A stretch of DNA of 49,725 bases, taken from contig JAURIJ010000018.1 of NCBI GenBank assembly GCA_030832825.1, positions 1-49,725 on the forward strand. The letters are read 5' to 3'. The position numbers and the translations under genes were made by a program. Shown here piece by piece: positions 10,026 through 17,772 of the stretch. The first letter of the stretch is position 1, and each line of letters opens with the position of its first letter. The notes below the pieces were generated by a model. It was not told where the DNA came from and did no database searches. It saw nothing but the letters and a program-made list of their open reading frames with translations. This stretch comes from Gammaproteobacteria bacterium (GTDB lineage Bacteria; Pseudomonadota; Gammaproteobacteria; Pseudomonadales; Pseudohongiellaceae).

Positions 10026-10724
10026 TCAATTCACACTGATCTTCAACGCCGCTGCGGAGGCCAGCGGCGCCAGGCTCAACGACAGCGCCAACAGGGCTCC
10101 CAGCAGGGAATAATGCATGCCGAGCGCGAGCCCCAGACTCACGTCCGCCACGGCCTTCGCGCCGATTATAAGCACCGGCACTGTGAGCGGCAAAACGATT
10201 ACCGCCAGGATCAGACCCCGGCTGCCCAGCCCCACGGTGAGCGCCACGCCGATGGAGCCGAACAGGCTCAGCACGGGGGTGCCCAGCAGCAGCGTAAGCA
10301 TCAGCGTCCAATAGGCGTCTGCAGGCAGGTACAGCATGTAGGCCAGCAGCGGCGCCAGCAGCACCACGGGCAGGCCGCTCACCAGCCAGTGCGCGATGTT
10401 CTTGGCGAGCACCAGGAAATACAGCGGCTGGGGCGAGAGCAGCAACTGCTCCAGGGAGCCGTCTTCGTAGTCGGCGCGGTAAAGATTGTCCAGCGACAGC
10501 ATGGAGGCCAGCAGCGCCGACACCCACACGGTGCCGGCGGCGATGCGGGTCAGCTCCTGCGGGTCGGACGAGACGCCCAGCGGGAACAGCGACACCACGA
10601 TGAGGAAGAACATCAGCGGGTTGAGCAGATCGTTGCGCCGCTTGAGCGCAATCAGCAGGTCGCGACGCAGCGTGGCGCGGAAGGCGGTGAAGGTGCTGAC
10701 CTGCGGTCCCGTCAAGTCGGTCAT
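10026..10724 (-). CDS. ccmB: Haem exporter membrane subunit CcmB
   Basis: CcmB is the permease partner of the CcmA ATPase in the complex that loads and releases haem-bound CcmE. The 232-residue protein has an N-terminal cytoplasmic RRDLLIALKRRNDLLNPL segment, six hydrophobic helices and the family motif DYEDGSLEQLLLSP. The start at 10724 overlaps the ccmA stop by four bases (ATGA), which is why it is preferred over the in-frame ATG at 10772. Confidence 0.94.
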   Translation of the reverse strand: MTDLTGPQVSTFTAFRATLRRDLLIALKRRNDLLNPLMFFLIVVSLFPLGVSSDPQELTRIAAGTVWVSALLASMLSLDNLYRADYEDGSLEQLLLSPQPLYFLVLAKNIAHWLVSGLPVVLLAPLLAYMLYLPADAYWTLMLTLLLGTPVLSLFGSIGVALTVGLGSRGLILAVIVLPLTVPVLIIGAKAVADVSLGLALGMHYSLLGALLALSLSLAPLASAAALKISVN

Positions 10725-11392
10725 GCGGCGACCACTCCCCGTTTGTCCAGACTGAGCCGGCGCAGCGTGCACGGCACGGTCAGCGCATGATGCGTGGTGA
10801 CCAGCACGGCCCCGCCCGCCTCGACATGCTCGGCCAGCAGGCCTTCCAGTGTCTTGACCCCGTGCACGTCCAGCGTGGTGAAGGGTTCATCCAGCACCCA
10901 CAGCGTGGCGGGGCTGAGCAGCAGCCGCGCGAGGGACACTCGCTGCTGCTGACCGGCCGACATGTTGCGACAGGTCACATCGGCATAGCCGGCCAGCCCC
11001 ACGCGCCGCAGGGCGGCGTCGATGTCGGCATCGCTCACCGGCGAATGCAGCGCACAGCTCCAGCGCAGGTTCTCGCGCGCCGTGAGGATCTTGTTCACGC
11101 CCACGCGGTGTCCCAGATACAGCAGCGAGGCCAGAAAAGCCTCACGGTCCTCGTCGATGGGCACGCCACGCCAGAACAGCTCGCCTTCGTAACTGGCATT
11201 GAGCCCGCACAGAATGCGCAGCAGCGTGGTCTTGCCGCTGCCATTGCTGCCCTGCACCTGCATCAGATCCCCCGCGTTCAGCTCGAAATCGAGCCCACTG
11301 AACAGCACGCGGTCATCGCGTTCGCAGAACAGGGCCTGCGCGCGCAGCAATGGCTGCGTGACGGTGGGGCTGGCGGCGGGTGAATCGGGCAT
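10721..11392 (-). CDS. ccmA: Haem exporter ATP-binding protein CcmA
   Basis: CcmA is the ABC ATPase of the CcmABCD complex; ATP hydrolysis releases holo-CcmE. The 223-residue protein has Walker A GSNGSGKTT at 48-56, the signature MSAGQQQR near 144-151 and Walker B LWVLDEP at 164-170, followed by the H-loop (VTTHH). The frame stays open to 11569, but the ATG at 11392 gives a normal length and sits about 60 bases below a TATACT box. First gene of the ccm transcript. Confidence 0.94.
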   Translation of the reverse strand: MPDSPAASPTVTQPLLRAQALFCERDDRVLFSGLDFELNAGDLMQVQGSNGSGKTTLLRILCGLNASYEGELFWRGVPIDEDREAFLASLLYLGHRVGVNKILTARENLRWSCALHSPVSDADIDAALRRVGLAGYADVTCRNMSAGQQQRVSLARLLLSPATLWVLDEPFTTLDVHGVKTLEGLLAEHVEAGGAVLVTTHHALTVPCTLRRLSLDKRGVVAA

Positions 11393-11958
11393 AGACACGT
11401 CGGGGGCTGGTCGCCGGAAGCGACATACATGGGGTGGCCGGGTCGAAAAACTGGCGCGAGTATACCCTAAGTCCTGCGGGCAAAGCTCCGGAGCATCTTG
11501 TAATGCAAGTCTCAAGGAGTCTCGACTCACAACGTGAGCATCCTCGAAGAGAGAACTAAGCGAGGTCACAACAAATCGACCTGAATTTCAGCAAGACTGA
11601 ACTGTGGATGATGGTGAAAGGAAATGACCTAGTGCGACGGAATTCTGCAAAGACCGCTAGGCCCAGGCTCGCGAGCCTCTCGGGGCAAGTCAATTGGTCT
11701 GGCGAGGCAGCATCCCAGCGTGGAACGGCAACCTGGCAGTCGCTGAATATCCAGGTGGGCAAGCTGACTCGGGAGATTTATCGACCGCTGCGAAACGAGT
11801 TCACCTGTTGTACTCATGGACGCGCAGTGTCAACGACGATGATAATCTGTTGAATACAGATGCAGGCGGAGGGCGAGAGGGCAGGACTGCGGTGTGGCTG
11901 CGTCGAGCAAAACGTCCTTCGGGTTTGATGGAAAATAGAGACTCGCCGTCAAATGCAA
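11393..11958. other. 566-base region without a supported gene
   Basis: No convincing coding sequence is present between ccmA and dcd. The region has a lower GC content than its neighbours and scattered short ORFs (for example 11608-11853 on the plus strand), with no ribosome site or recognisable product. Visible features are a TATACT box for ccmA at 11459-11464 and a perfect 14-bp palindrome AGGCTCGCGAGCCT at 11665-11678. It could be decayed coding sequence, a foreign remnant or an untranslated RNA locus; nothing decides between these. Confidence 0.6.
11459..11464 (-). promoter_or_regulatory. Possible -10 element for the ccm operon
   Basis: Reading on the minus strand, TATACT lies about 67 bases before the ccmA start. 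No good -35 is found at 16-18 bases, so this is only a candidate promoter, but its position fits a leader of about 60 bases. Confidence 0.35.
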
Positions 11959-12528
11959 TCACGCCTTCGGCGGCGTCACCCCCGTCTGCCCCATGTACTT
12001 GCCGCCACGGTCCTTGTAGGTCACTTCACACTGCTCGTCCGACTGATAGAACAGCATCTGCGCCACGCCCTCGTTGGCGTAGATCTTGGCCGGCAGCGGC
12101 GTGGTGTTCGAGAATTCCAGCGTCACATGCCCTTCCCACTCCGGTTCCAGCGGCGTGACATTCACGATCACGCCACAGCGCGCATAGGTTGACTTGCCCA
12201 GACACACCACCAGCACATCGCTCGGAATGCGGAAGTATTCCACCGTGCGCGCCAGCGCGAAGGAGTTCGGCGGAATGATGCAGTAGTCCTCTTCGATGCT
12301 GACGAAACTCGTCTCGCTGAAATTCTTCGGGTCCACCACGTTCGAGGTGTGCACATTGGTGAAGATCTTGAACTCGCGTGCGCAGCGCACGTCATAGCCG
12401 TAACTGGAGGTGCCGAAGGAGATCACCTTCTGGCCGTCGACGTAGCGCACCTGCTGCGGCTCGAAGGGCTCGATCATGCCGTGCTCGCGGGCCATGCGAT
12501 TGATCCATTTGTCTGACTTGATGCTCAT
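11959..12528 (-). CDS. dcd: dCTP deaminase
   Basis: Dcd converts dCTP to dUTP plus ammonia, feeding dTTP synthesis. The 189-residue protein begins MSIKSDKWI and shows the family blocks [24 protein letters not shown] (with the catalytic Glu in the following VEYFRIP), GKSTYARCG and the C-terminal [11 protein letters not shown] that closes over the nucleotide. Length matches the E. coli enzyme (193 aa). It is a single gene on the minus strand upstream of the gene-poor gap. The stop codon lies next to a small GC hairpin that could attenuate read-through. Confidence 0.96.
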   Translation of the reverse strand: MSIKSDKWINRMAREHGMIEPFEPQQVRYVDGQKVISFGTSSYGYDVRCAREFKIFTNVHTSNVVDPKNFSETSFVSIEEDYCIIPPNSFALARTVEYFRIPSDVLVVCLGKSTYARCGVIVNVTPLEPEWEGHVTLEFSNTTPLPAKIYANEGVAQMLFYQSDEQCEVTYKDRGGKYMGQTGVTPPKA

Positions 12529-12556
12529 TGGGGCGGTGTTCCTTGTTGTTGCTGAA

Positions 12557-12580
12557 TGTGTTGAAGAGTGTGTTGAAGAG
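12557..12580. repeat. Perfect tandem duplication of a 12-mer
   Basis: TGTGTTGAAGAG occurs twice head to tail (12557-12568 and 12569-12580) in the leader of dcd, just downstream of the Deg-type protease gene. It looks like a recent slippage duplication; no function is evident. Confidence 0.85.
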
Positions 12581-12624
12581 ATTCTTGAAAGCGTGTTCTG
12601 AAAAATGAGTGATTGAACCCGGGC

Positions 12625-14121
12625 CTACTCGTCGAACAGACCGTCGGACCACGCGCTCGGCACCCGGTACTGCTGCAGGATGGCCTGCTCGCTGGCCAGC
12701 GCGTCGGCGTGGTCGATCACCACCTGAAAGCCGCTGTCATTGCGCAGCACCACATGGGGCGCCGTGTTGTCGCGCAGCCGCTGGGTGAAGTCGCGGAAGT
12801 CGCGGATGGGTTCGCCGTTGAGGCTGTCCACGATCCAGTTGCGCAGGTCGTGGTAACCCAGGTTCACGTCGGCGGCCAGCACCTGCAGGGCCACCACCAG
12901 TTCGCGGCGCTCGGGCGAGGCCCATTCGCTGCGCGCCTGCAGCAGGTTCACCGGCGCGGTGCGGTTCCAGTCGGCGCCCCAGCGCATGATCAGGTTCATG
13001 TTCAACGGCACGAACAGCACGCCGCCGTAGATGTAGTACTCGGGAATCTCGTCGAAAGCCTCGCCCTTCACCAGGCTGTAGCTGGCCTGACGCTTCTGCG
13101 CCACCAGGGTGAGTGTCTGCGGCTGGCCGTGGCGGGAGATTTCCAGGTCGATCTCGTCGCCGATCTGGCGCAGGTCGATGGCGTACTTGTAATTGGTCTG
13201 CAGCGAGGCATTCACGCTGATGGTGCTGTCGCCTGCCACCGGGTAGCCCGCGATGCTCAGCACCACGTCGTTCTCCTGCAGCAGGCCGTAGGCGGGGGAA
13301 TCCTCGAACACCTTGATCACCAGCACGCCCGTCTGCTCGGGCGAGAGGCCATAGGCTTCCTTGGCGGCCGGGCTCTCCAGGTCCTGGGTGCGGAAGCCCA
13401 GATCGGGGAAGCCGTCATAGACGCCATCCTCGGCATCGGTGAGCACGTGGCGGATGATGTCAGGCGGCACGAAATAGCCCAGGTTCTCGGCACGACCGCC
13501 GGAGTTGGCCTGCATCACCACGCCGACGATCTCCTGATCCACGATCACAGGCCCGCCGCTGTTGCCGGGGTTGATGGCGGCATCGATCTGCCCGGCCAGC
13601 AGGAAGTCCCCGGAGTGGGCGTAGATCTGCTGTTCCACGCGGGAGAGAATGCCCTTGGTGATGCTGAGCGTGCGGCCGCCGATGGGGTAGCCGAACACGA
13701 AGACTTCCTCGTGCGGCTCGGGCAGCTCGCCGATGGCCAGGGCCTCCAGGTCGTCGAAGAAGCCGGGCTCGTCCACCGTCACCAGCGCCAGGTCGGAGGC
13801 ATGGGACACGAACACCACGCGGGCGGTGTAGCGCGTCGGGTCGTTGTGCTTCTGCACCTGCACATAGCTGGCATTGGCGACCACATGGGCGTTGGTGAGG
13901 ATGCGGTTGCCACTGATGACCGAGCCGGAGCCGCTGCTCTGGGTGGGCGTGAGCAGGCGCCAGGGCGTGAAGTAGTCGGGCGCGGCAGACGTGGTGTAGA
14001 TCTTGATGATGGAGCTTTCCACGGCGCGGATCTCGTCACTGATCTGTGCCCGGGCGGCCAGCGGGGCCACCCCGAGCAGGGCAAGCAGCAGGACGGACAG
14101 GCAGCGGCGGGCAGACATCAT
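12625..14121 (-). CDS. Periplasmic trypsin-like serine protease with PDZ domain (Deg/HtrA type)
   Basis: A 498-residue secreted protein with an N-terminal signal peptide (RRCLSVLLLALLGVAPLAARA) and a chymotrypsin-fold protease domain. The catalytic triad is His79 (TNAHVV), Asp110 (SDLALV) and Ser188 (NPGNSGGP). A PDZ domain follows at about 280-370, and then a further ~130-residue C-terminal region resembling the second PDZ-like domain of plant-type Deg proteases. It is longer than DegQ and lacks a DegP-type Q-linker, so it belongs to the Deg9-like branch rather than DegP/DegS. A periplasmic quality-control role is inferred. It ends in TAG, useful evidence that amber is a normal stop here. 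Confidence 0.9.
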   Translation of the reverse strand: MMSARRCLSVLLLALLGVAPLAARAQISDEIRAVESSIIKIYTTSAAPDYFTPWRLLTPTQSSGSGSVISGNRILTNAHVVANASYVQVQKHNDPTRYTARVVFVSHASDLALVTVDEPGFFDDLEALAIGELPEPHEEVFVFGYPIGGRTLSITKGILSRVEQQIYAHSGDFLLAGQIDAAINPGNSGGPVIVDQEIVGVVMQANSGGRAENLGYFVPPDIIRHVLTDAEDGVYDGFPDLGFRTQDLESPAAKEAYGLSPEQTGVLVIKVFEDSPAYGLLQENDVVLSIAGYPVAGDSTISVNASLQTNYKYAIDLRQIGDEIDLEISRHGQPQTLTLVAQKRQASYSLVKGEAFDEIPEYYIYGGVLFVPLNMNLIMRWGADWNRTAPVNLLQARSEWASPERRELVVALQVLAADVNLGYHDLRNWIVDSLNGEPIRDFRDFTQRLRDNTAPHVVLRNDSGFQVVIDHADALASEQAILQQYRVPSAWSDGLFDE

Positions 14122-14278
14122 GGCGTTTCCTTGGGCGTCGGTGGAAATGTCCGCCTTTATGTCACAAGCGAGAAGGGGCTGGCAACGGACCAGAGGCGAA
14201 CTAATCTTGAAATTGCTGAAGCCCTATGACAGTCACGGAGGAGCGCCGCCATGTCAAGAAACGCGCTGAGCTTGCCGA

Positions 14279-14309
14279 ATGTCAGAAACTTGTATAGTTT
14301 TTCTGACAT
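14279..14309 (+). promoter_or_regulatory. Palindromic operator and promoter of the AbiE-type operon
   Basis: Perfect 10-bp arms ATGTCAGAAA (14279-14288) and TTTCTGACAT (14300-14309) flank an 11-base spacer containing the -10 box TATAGT (14293-14298). TTGCCG at 14272-14277 may be the -35, with a short 15-base spacer. The right arm includes the likely ATG start at 14308. AbiEi-type antitoxins repress their own operon by binding inverted repeats, so autoregulation is expected. The transcript would be almost leaderless. Confidence 0.65.
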
Positions 14310-14928
14310 GAACACCAGCAGCAACACCACCGAACAGATTCGCCAACGCATTCTGGCTATGCCCGCAGGAAAGCCTTTCACTCCAAAGGCACTGCTGGAA
14401 TGCGGCACGCGCGCGGCCGTTGACCAATCCCTTTCCCGCCTCGTCAAGGCTGGGTTCATCGAGCGTGTGACGCGCGGCGTCTTCGTGCGTCCGCAGATCA
14501 GCCGCTACGTGGGCAAGGCCGTCCCGTCCCCCCTGAACCTGGCAGAGACTCTGGCGCATGCCAGCGGGGACATCGTTCAGATTCACGGCGCCGAGGCCGC
14601 GCGTCGCCTCGAATTGACCACACAGGTGCCGACCCAGCCGGTCTTCGCGACGTCCGGGCGGTCGAGGAATATCCGGCTGGGAAGAATGGAAATTCATCTG
14701 CAGCATGTCTGCCCGCGCAAGCTGGCTCTGGCAGGCACACCCGCCGGCCTGGCACTTGCCGCAATGTGGTATCTGGGCAAGAACGAGGTGACCCCTGCCC
14801 TCGTCGACAGAATCCGGCGCAAGCTGGGGCCTGGCGAGTTCGAGAGGCTGAAGTCGGCTGTCAGCGCCATGCCCGCCTGGATGAGCGACGCCATCTTCCG
14901 CAGTGAAAGGATGGCCAGTCATGGCTGA
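14308..14928 (+). CDS. AbiEi-type antitoxin / transcriptional repressor (DUF6088-like)
   Basis: A 206-residue protein with an N-terminal winged helix-turn-helix (TEQIRQRILAM, then KPFTPKALLECGTRAAVDQSL) ending in the IERVTRGVFVRP wing. A C-terminal antitoxin domain follows (NLAETLAHA through RIRRKLGPGEFERL). This layout is that of AbiEi antitoxins of type IV-like systems. These repress their operon and neutralise the adjacent nucleotidyltransferase toxin. The start at 14308 sits at the operator. An upstream in-frame ATG at 14251 has a strong GGAGGA site, but would put the operator inside the gene. The next gene begins 8 bases before this one ends. Confidence 0.8.
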   Translation: MNTSSNTTEQIRQRILAMPAGKPFTPKALLECGTRAAVDQSLSRLVKAGFIERVTRGVFVRPQISRYVGKAVPSPLNLAETLAHASGDIVQIHGAEAARRLELTTQVPTQPVFATSGRSRNIRLGRMEIHLQHVCPRKLALAGTPAGLALAAMWYLGKNEVTPALVDRIRRKLGPGEFERLKSAVSAMPAWMSDAIFRSERMASHG

Positions 14929-15940
14929 GCCCTTCCTGCAGCTTGAAGCCGAGGAACAAGCCCGGATTAATCAGACGCTGGCACCTTTGCTGGCGCGCTA
15001 GCCAGCCGTGCTCGAGAAGCATGTGTGGGTGTGCTGGGTGTTGCAGTCGCTCTTCAACATGCCTGGACAACTGCCCATGGCATTCAAGGGTGGCACCTCG
15101 CTCTCCAAGGTGTTTGGGGTCATCGCGCGATTCTCCGAGGACGTGGACATCACGCTCGACTACCGTGGTCTGGACAGCTCGCTCAACCCGTTCGTTGAAG
15201 GCCTTTCCCGCACTCGACTGGCGCGATTCAGTGACGATCTGAAAGCCTTCGTGCGCAACCATGTGTACCGTGTCGTGGCGCCACACCTTCAGCTGTCACT
15301 TGCCACGCAGTTCAGTGCTGACACGTTCAAACTTCATGTGAGCGAGGACGGCGAACAGCTGCGACTGCACTACCCGACGGTGCTGGAGGAAGCGGGAGAC
15401 TATGTGGGCAGCAGTGTGCTGATCGAGTTCGGCGGGCGCAACATCACCGAACCAAGCGAAGACCATCGGATCATGCCCGACATCGCCAGTCACATTGCAG
15501 CACTCGAATTCCCGTGCGCGACGGTCCGCGTACTCTCTCCCGCGCGAACCTTCTGGGAGAAGGCCACGCTCATGCACGTGGCGTGTCAGCGCAAGGAGTT
15601 CAAAGCCGGTTCCGAACGGCTGTCACGTCACTGGTACAACCTGGCGATGATGGCTGATCACGCCCAGGGCCAGAAGGCGTTGGCGGACAAGGCGCTGCTC
15701 GCCGATGTCATCCGGCACAAGAAGGTCTTCTTCAACGCCAGCTATGCCCACTACGAGGCATGTCTGGAAGGGCTGTTCCGACTGGTGCCGGACGAACCCG
15801 TGCTCGCAGCGCTGAGGGATGACTACCAGCGCATGATCGACGCTGGCATGTTCAGCGCCAAACCTCCTGCCTTCGATGTCATCGTGGAGCGCCTGCATTC
15901 CCTGCAGACGCAGATCAATCACACCTCCCCCACACTCTGA
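14921..15940 (+). pseudogene. AbiEii-type nucleotidyltransferase toxin, interrupted by in-frame amber
   Basis: The reading frame starts at ATG 14921 (MAEPFLQLEAEEQARI) and hits TAG at 14999-15001 (codon 27). It then continues open for 310 codons to 15940. The continuation has the AbiEii nucleotidyltransferase hallmarks: LEKHVWVCW, FKGGTSLSK, the acidic pair in RFSEDVDITL, FWEKATLMH and RHWYNL. Homologues run straight through the amber position, so a single-base change probably created the stop. Translation could resume at GTG 15008, seven bases later, though no ribosome site is visible, giving a protein missing only its first 29 residues. The 3' end overlaps the LuxR gene tail to tail by 22 bases. 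Confidence 0.8.
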
Positions 15941-16863
15941 CTCTCGCGGATCAACGTGCTCAGCTGCGCACGGTTCTTCACGTGCGTCTTCTGATACAGC
16001 CGCGAGGAATGATCCTTCACCGTCTGCAGCGAGATGAACAGCTCGCTGGCGATCTCCTGATTGGTCTTGCCGGCATAGATGCCGCGCAGGATGTCGGCCT
16101 CGCGGCGGCTGATGCCGTACTTGAGCAGGAACGCGTCCAGCGTCAGGCGCGGCTGCATCAGAGCTTCGGGCGCCTGGTAGGTGTAGACCACCACCAGGGC
16201 CGTGTTGGCGAAGAAGAAGACGGGCAGGAACAGCGCGTCGACATACGGCAGCGGGCGCAGCGGACTCAGCGCCGGCAGGTGGATCAGCCCGGCCAGCAGC
16301 AGCAGGCTGCACAGCCAGGGCAGGCCCTGGGGGGTGACCACCGGCGCCGGGGCGCGCTGCCGCCCCTGCACGAAGACCAGGGTCTGCAGACCGGACACCG
16401 CGACCGCGAAGGCGCCGCCGAGGCGCTGCACGATGTCCGCATCCGTCCAGCCGAGCGCCTGCAGCAACACCAGAAGCACGCCACTGCCCGCCGCTGCCAG
16501 CGCGAACAGCGGGCCCGCCGCCCGTTCGTGCACGCGGGCCGTCCACCGCAGCAGCAGGCTGAGAGCCACCAGATAGAACGGTGCGCCCATCTGCGCCAGC
16601 AGGCGGGCGACGCGCTCCACATTGTCGATCTCCATGAAGCCCGCCAGCGCGATGCCGCTCCACAGGCCGTAATAGCCGTAGACGTAAAGCAGGATGAGGA
16701 ACACCTGCAGCAGATGGAAATGCGGACTGCGGCGGGTCTGGCGAAAGCGGAACACCACCAGCAGGCCGCCGGCGGTGAGCGACAGGCACAGCACGAAGCC
16801 GAGCAGCAGCAGGGCCGAATGCAGAGGCAGCAGGGAAAGGGTGGCGAGGTCGAGGGTCATCAT
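15919..16863 (-). CDS. Membrane-bound LuxR-family transcriptional regulator
   Basis: A 314-residue protein with seven or so hydrophobic segments in its first ~225 residues (for example ALLLLGFVLCLSLTAGGLLVV and FLILLYVYGYYGLW). A C-terminal LuxR/NarL helix-turn-helix follows at about 245-305, showing ISRREADILRGIYAGKTNQEIA and LQTVKDHSSRLYQK. The fusion suggests a sensor-regulator that acts from the membrane. It faces a multi-pass membrane protein (17053) across a region with an inverted repeat. Signal and targets are unknown; the neighbour and itself are the obvious candidates. Confidence 0.82.
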   Translation of the reverse strand: MMTLDLATLSLLPLHSALLLLGFVLCLSLTAGGLLVVFRFRQTRRSPHFHLLQVFLILLYVYGYYGLWSGIALAGFMEIDNVERVARLLAQMGAPFYLVALSLLLRWTARVHERAAGPLFALAAAGSGVLLVLLQALGWTDADIVQRLGGAFAVAVSGLQTLVFVQGRQRAPAPVVTPQGLPWLCSLLLLAGLIHLPALSPLRPLPYVDALFLPVFFFANTALVVVYTYQAPEALMQPRLTLDAFLLKYGISRREADILRGIYAGKTNQEIASELFISLQTVKDHSSRLYQKTHVKNRAQLSTLIRESQSVGEV

Positions 16864-16906
16864 GCGCAGGCAGGCAAGGGTCGGGGCCCGGGAATTGGAT
16901 GGGCCG

Positions 16907-16912
16907 ACTATA
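16907..16912 (-). promoter_or_regulatory. -10 box of the membrane LuxR gene
   Basis: TATAGT on the minus strand lies about 45 bases before the start at 16863. The -35 region is poor (around 16930-16935), and the CCTAC/GTAGG palindrome lies just upstream of it, as expected for an activator-dependent promoter. Confidence 0.45.
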
Positions 16913-16935
16913 GCACCCGACTCGCGTATGCCAGC

Positions 16936-16975
16936 CCTACCAAAGTAGGAATCTGCAGATCACGACTTTGGTAGG
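16936..16975. promoter_or_regulatory. Operator-like inverted repeat between divergent genes
   Basis: Perfect 11-bp arms CCTACCAAAGT (16936-16946) and ACTTTGGTAGG (16965-16975) are separated by 18 bases. The left arm is itself part of a smaller palindrome, CCTAC-CAAA-GTAGG (16936-16949). CTAC/GTAG half-sites with short spacers suit LuxR-type helix-turn-helix dimers. The left site centres about 42 bases from the predicted start of the LuxR transcript. The right arm lies at a similar distance from a weak GATACG box (17002-17007) facing the membrane-protein gene. Confidence 0.6.
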
Positions 16976-17052
16976 TTTGCAGGCCGGCGGGCAAGACCGA
17001 AGATACGCAGCACGGGTGATCTCCACCCGACACTTTGCACTCAGGAGGCTCC

Positions 17053-17772
17053 ATGAACGACTCGACGCAAGAACCGCTGACGCCGGACGACCCCGCTCCC
17101 TCCCCCGCCCCGGTCACTGCCCGCGAGCCCAGCGTGCGCATGGCGCTGAGCCAGGGCTGGCAGGCGATGAAGAGCCACTTTCTGCTGTTTTTCCTGGCCG
17201 TGCTGGTGCTGGCGGCGTTCCTGCTGCCCTTCAACACCTACGACGAAGGCGACCGCGGCCGCGACTCGGGGCTGCTGGCTCTGATCGAGACGGCCTACAT
17301 GCTGCTGCTGTACCCAGTGATCCAGTACGGCGCCGATATGCTGTTCCTGCGCGGCGTGCGCGGCGACGAGGTGAAGGTCAACAGCCTGTTCGATGGCTTC
17401 CGCAATTACATCAATGTGGTGCTGGCGGCACTGCTGGTGCTGGGCCTTGTGGGCATCGGCGTGGTGGTGTTCGTCATCCCCGGCCTCTATGTGGCCTGCC
17501 GCCTGGTGTTCGTGGGGTATCTGGTGATGGATGAAGGTCTCGACCCGATCGCGGCCGTCGAGGCGAGCTGGCGCCTCACGCGCGGCCATGCGCTGAAGAT
17601 CTTCCTGCTGGGACTGGTGTCGATCTTCGTGTTCTTCGGCGGCCTGATGCTGCTGCTGGTGGGCGCCTTCCCCGCCACCATGTGGATCAAGGCGTCGTTC
17701 GCCTCGCTCTACCTGGCGATCACGAATCAGCCGCTGGCGCGCCCGGCGGATGCTCCAGAAACCACGCACTGA
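17053..17772 (+). CDS. Multi-pass inner-membrane protein (YciC/DUF975-like)
   Basis: A 239-residue protein with a polar, proline-rich N-terminus (about 1-35), then at least four long hydrophobic stretches (HFLLFFLAVLVLAAF, TAYMLLLYPVIQYGA, VLGLVGIGVVVFVIPGLY, FLLGLVSIFVFFGGL). Between them lies the block PGLYVACRLVF...LDPIAAVEASWRLTRGH, typical of YciC/DUF975-type membrane proteins. No enzymatic motif is seen. The ATG at 17053 follows AGGAGG at 17043-17048. Divergent from the membrane LuxR gene, it is probably a target of it. Its last 53 bases overlap the convergent SRPBCC-cupin gene. Confidence 0.7.
   Translation: MNDSTQEPLTPDDPAPSPAPVTAREPSVRMALSQGWQAMKSHFLLFFLAVLVLAAFLLPFNTYDEGDRGRDSGLLALIETAYMLLLYPVIQYGADMLFLRGVRGDEVKVNSLFDGFRNYINVVLAALLVLGLVGIGVVVFVIPGLYVACRLVFVGYLVMDEGLDPIAAVEASWRLTRGHALKIFLLGLVSIFVFFGGLMLLLVGAFPATMWIKASFASLYLAITNQPLARPADAPETTH

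Noticed and set aside
11608..11853. 81-codon plus-strand ORF in the ccmA-dcd gap
   Set aside because: No ribosome site, no recognisable motif, and composition unlike its neighbours; kept as unassigned sequence.
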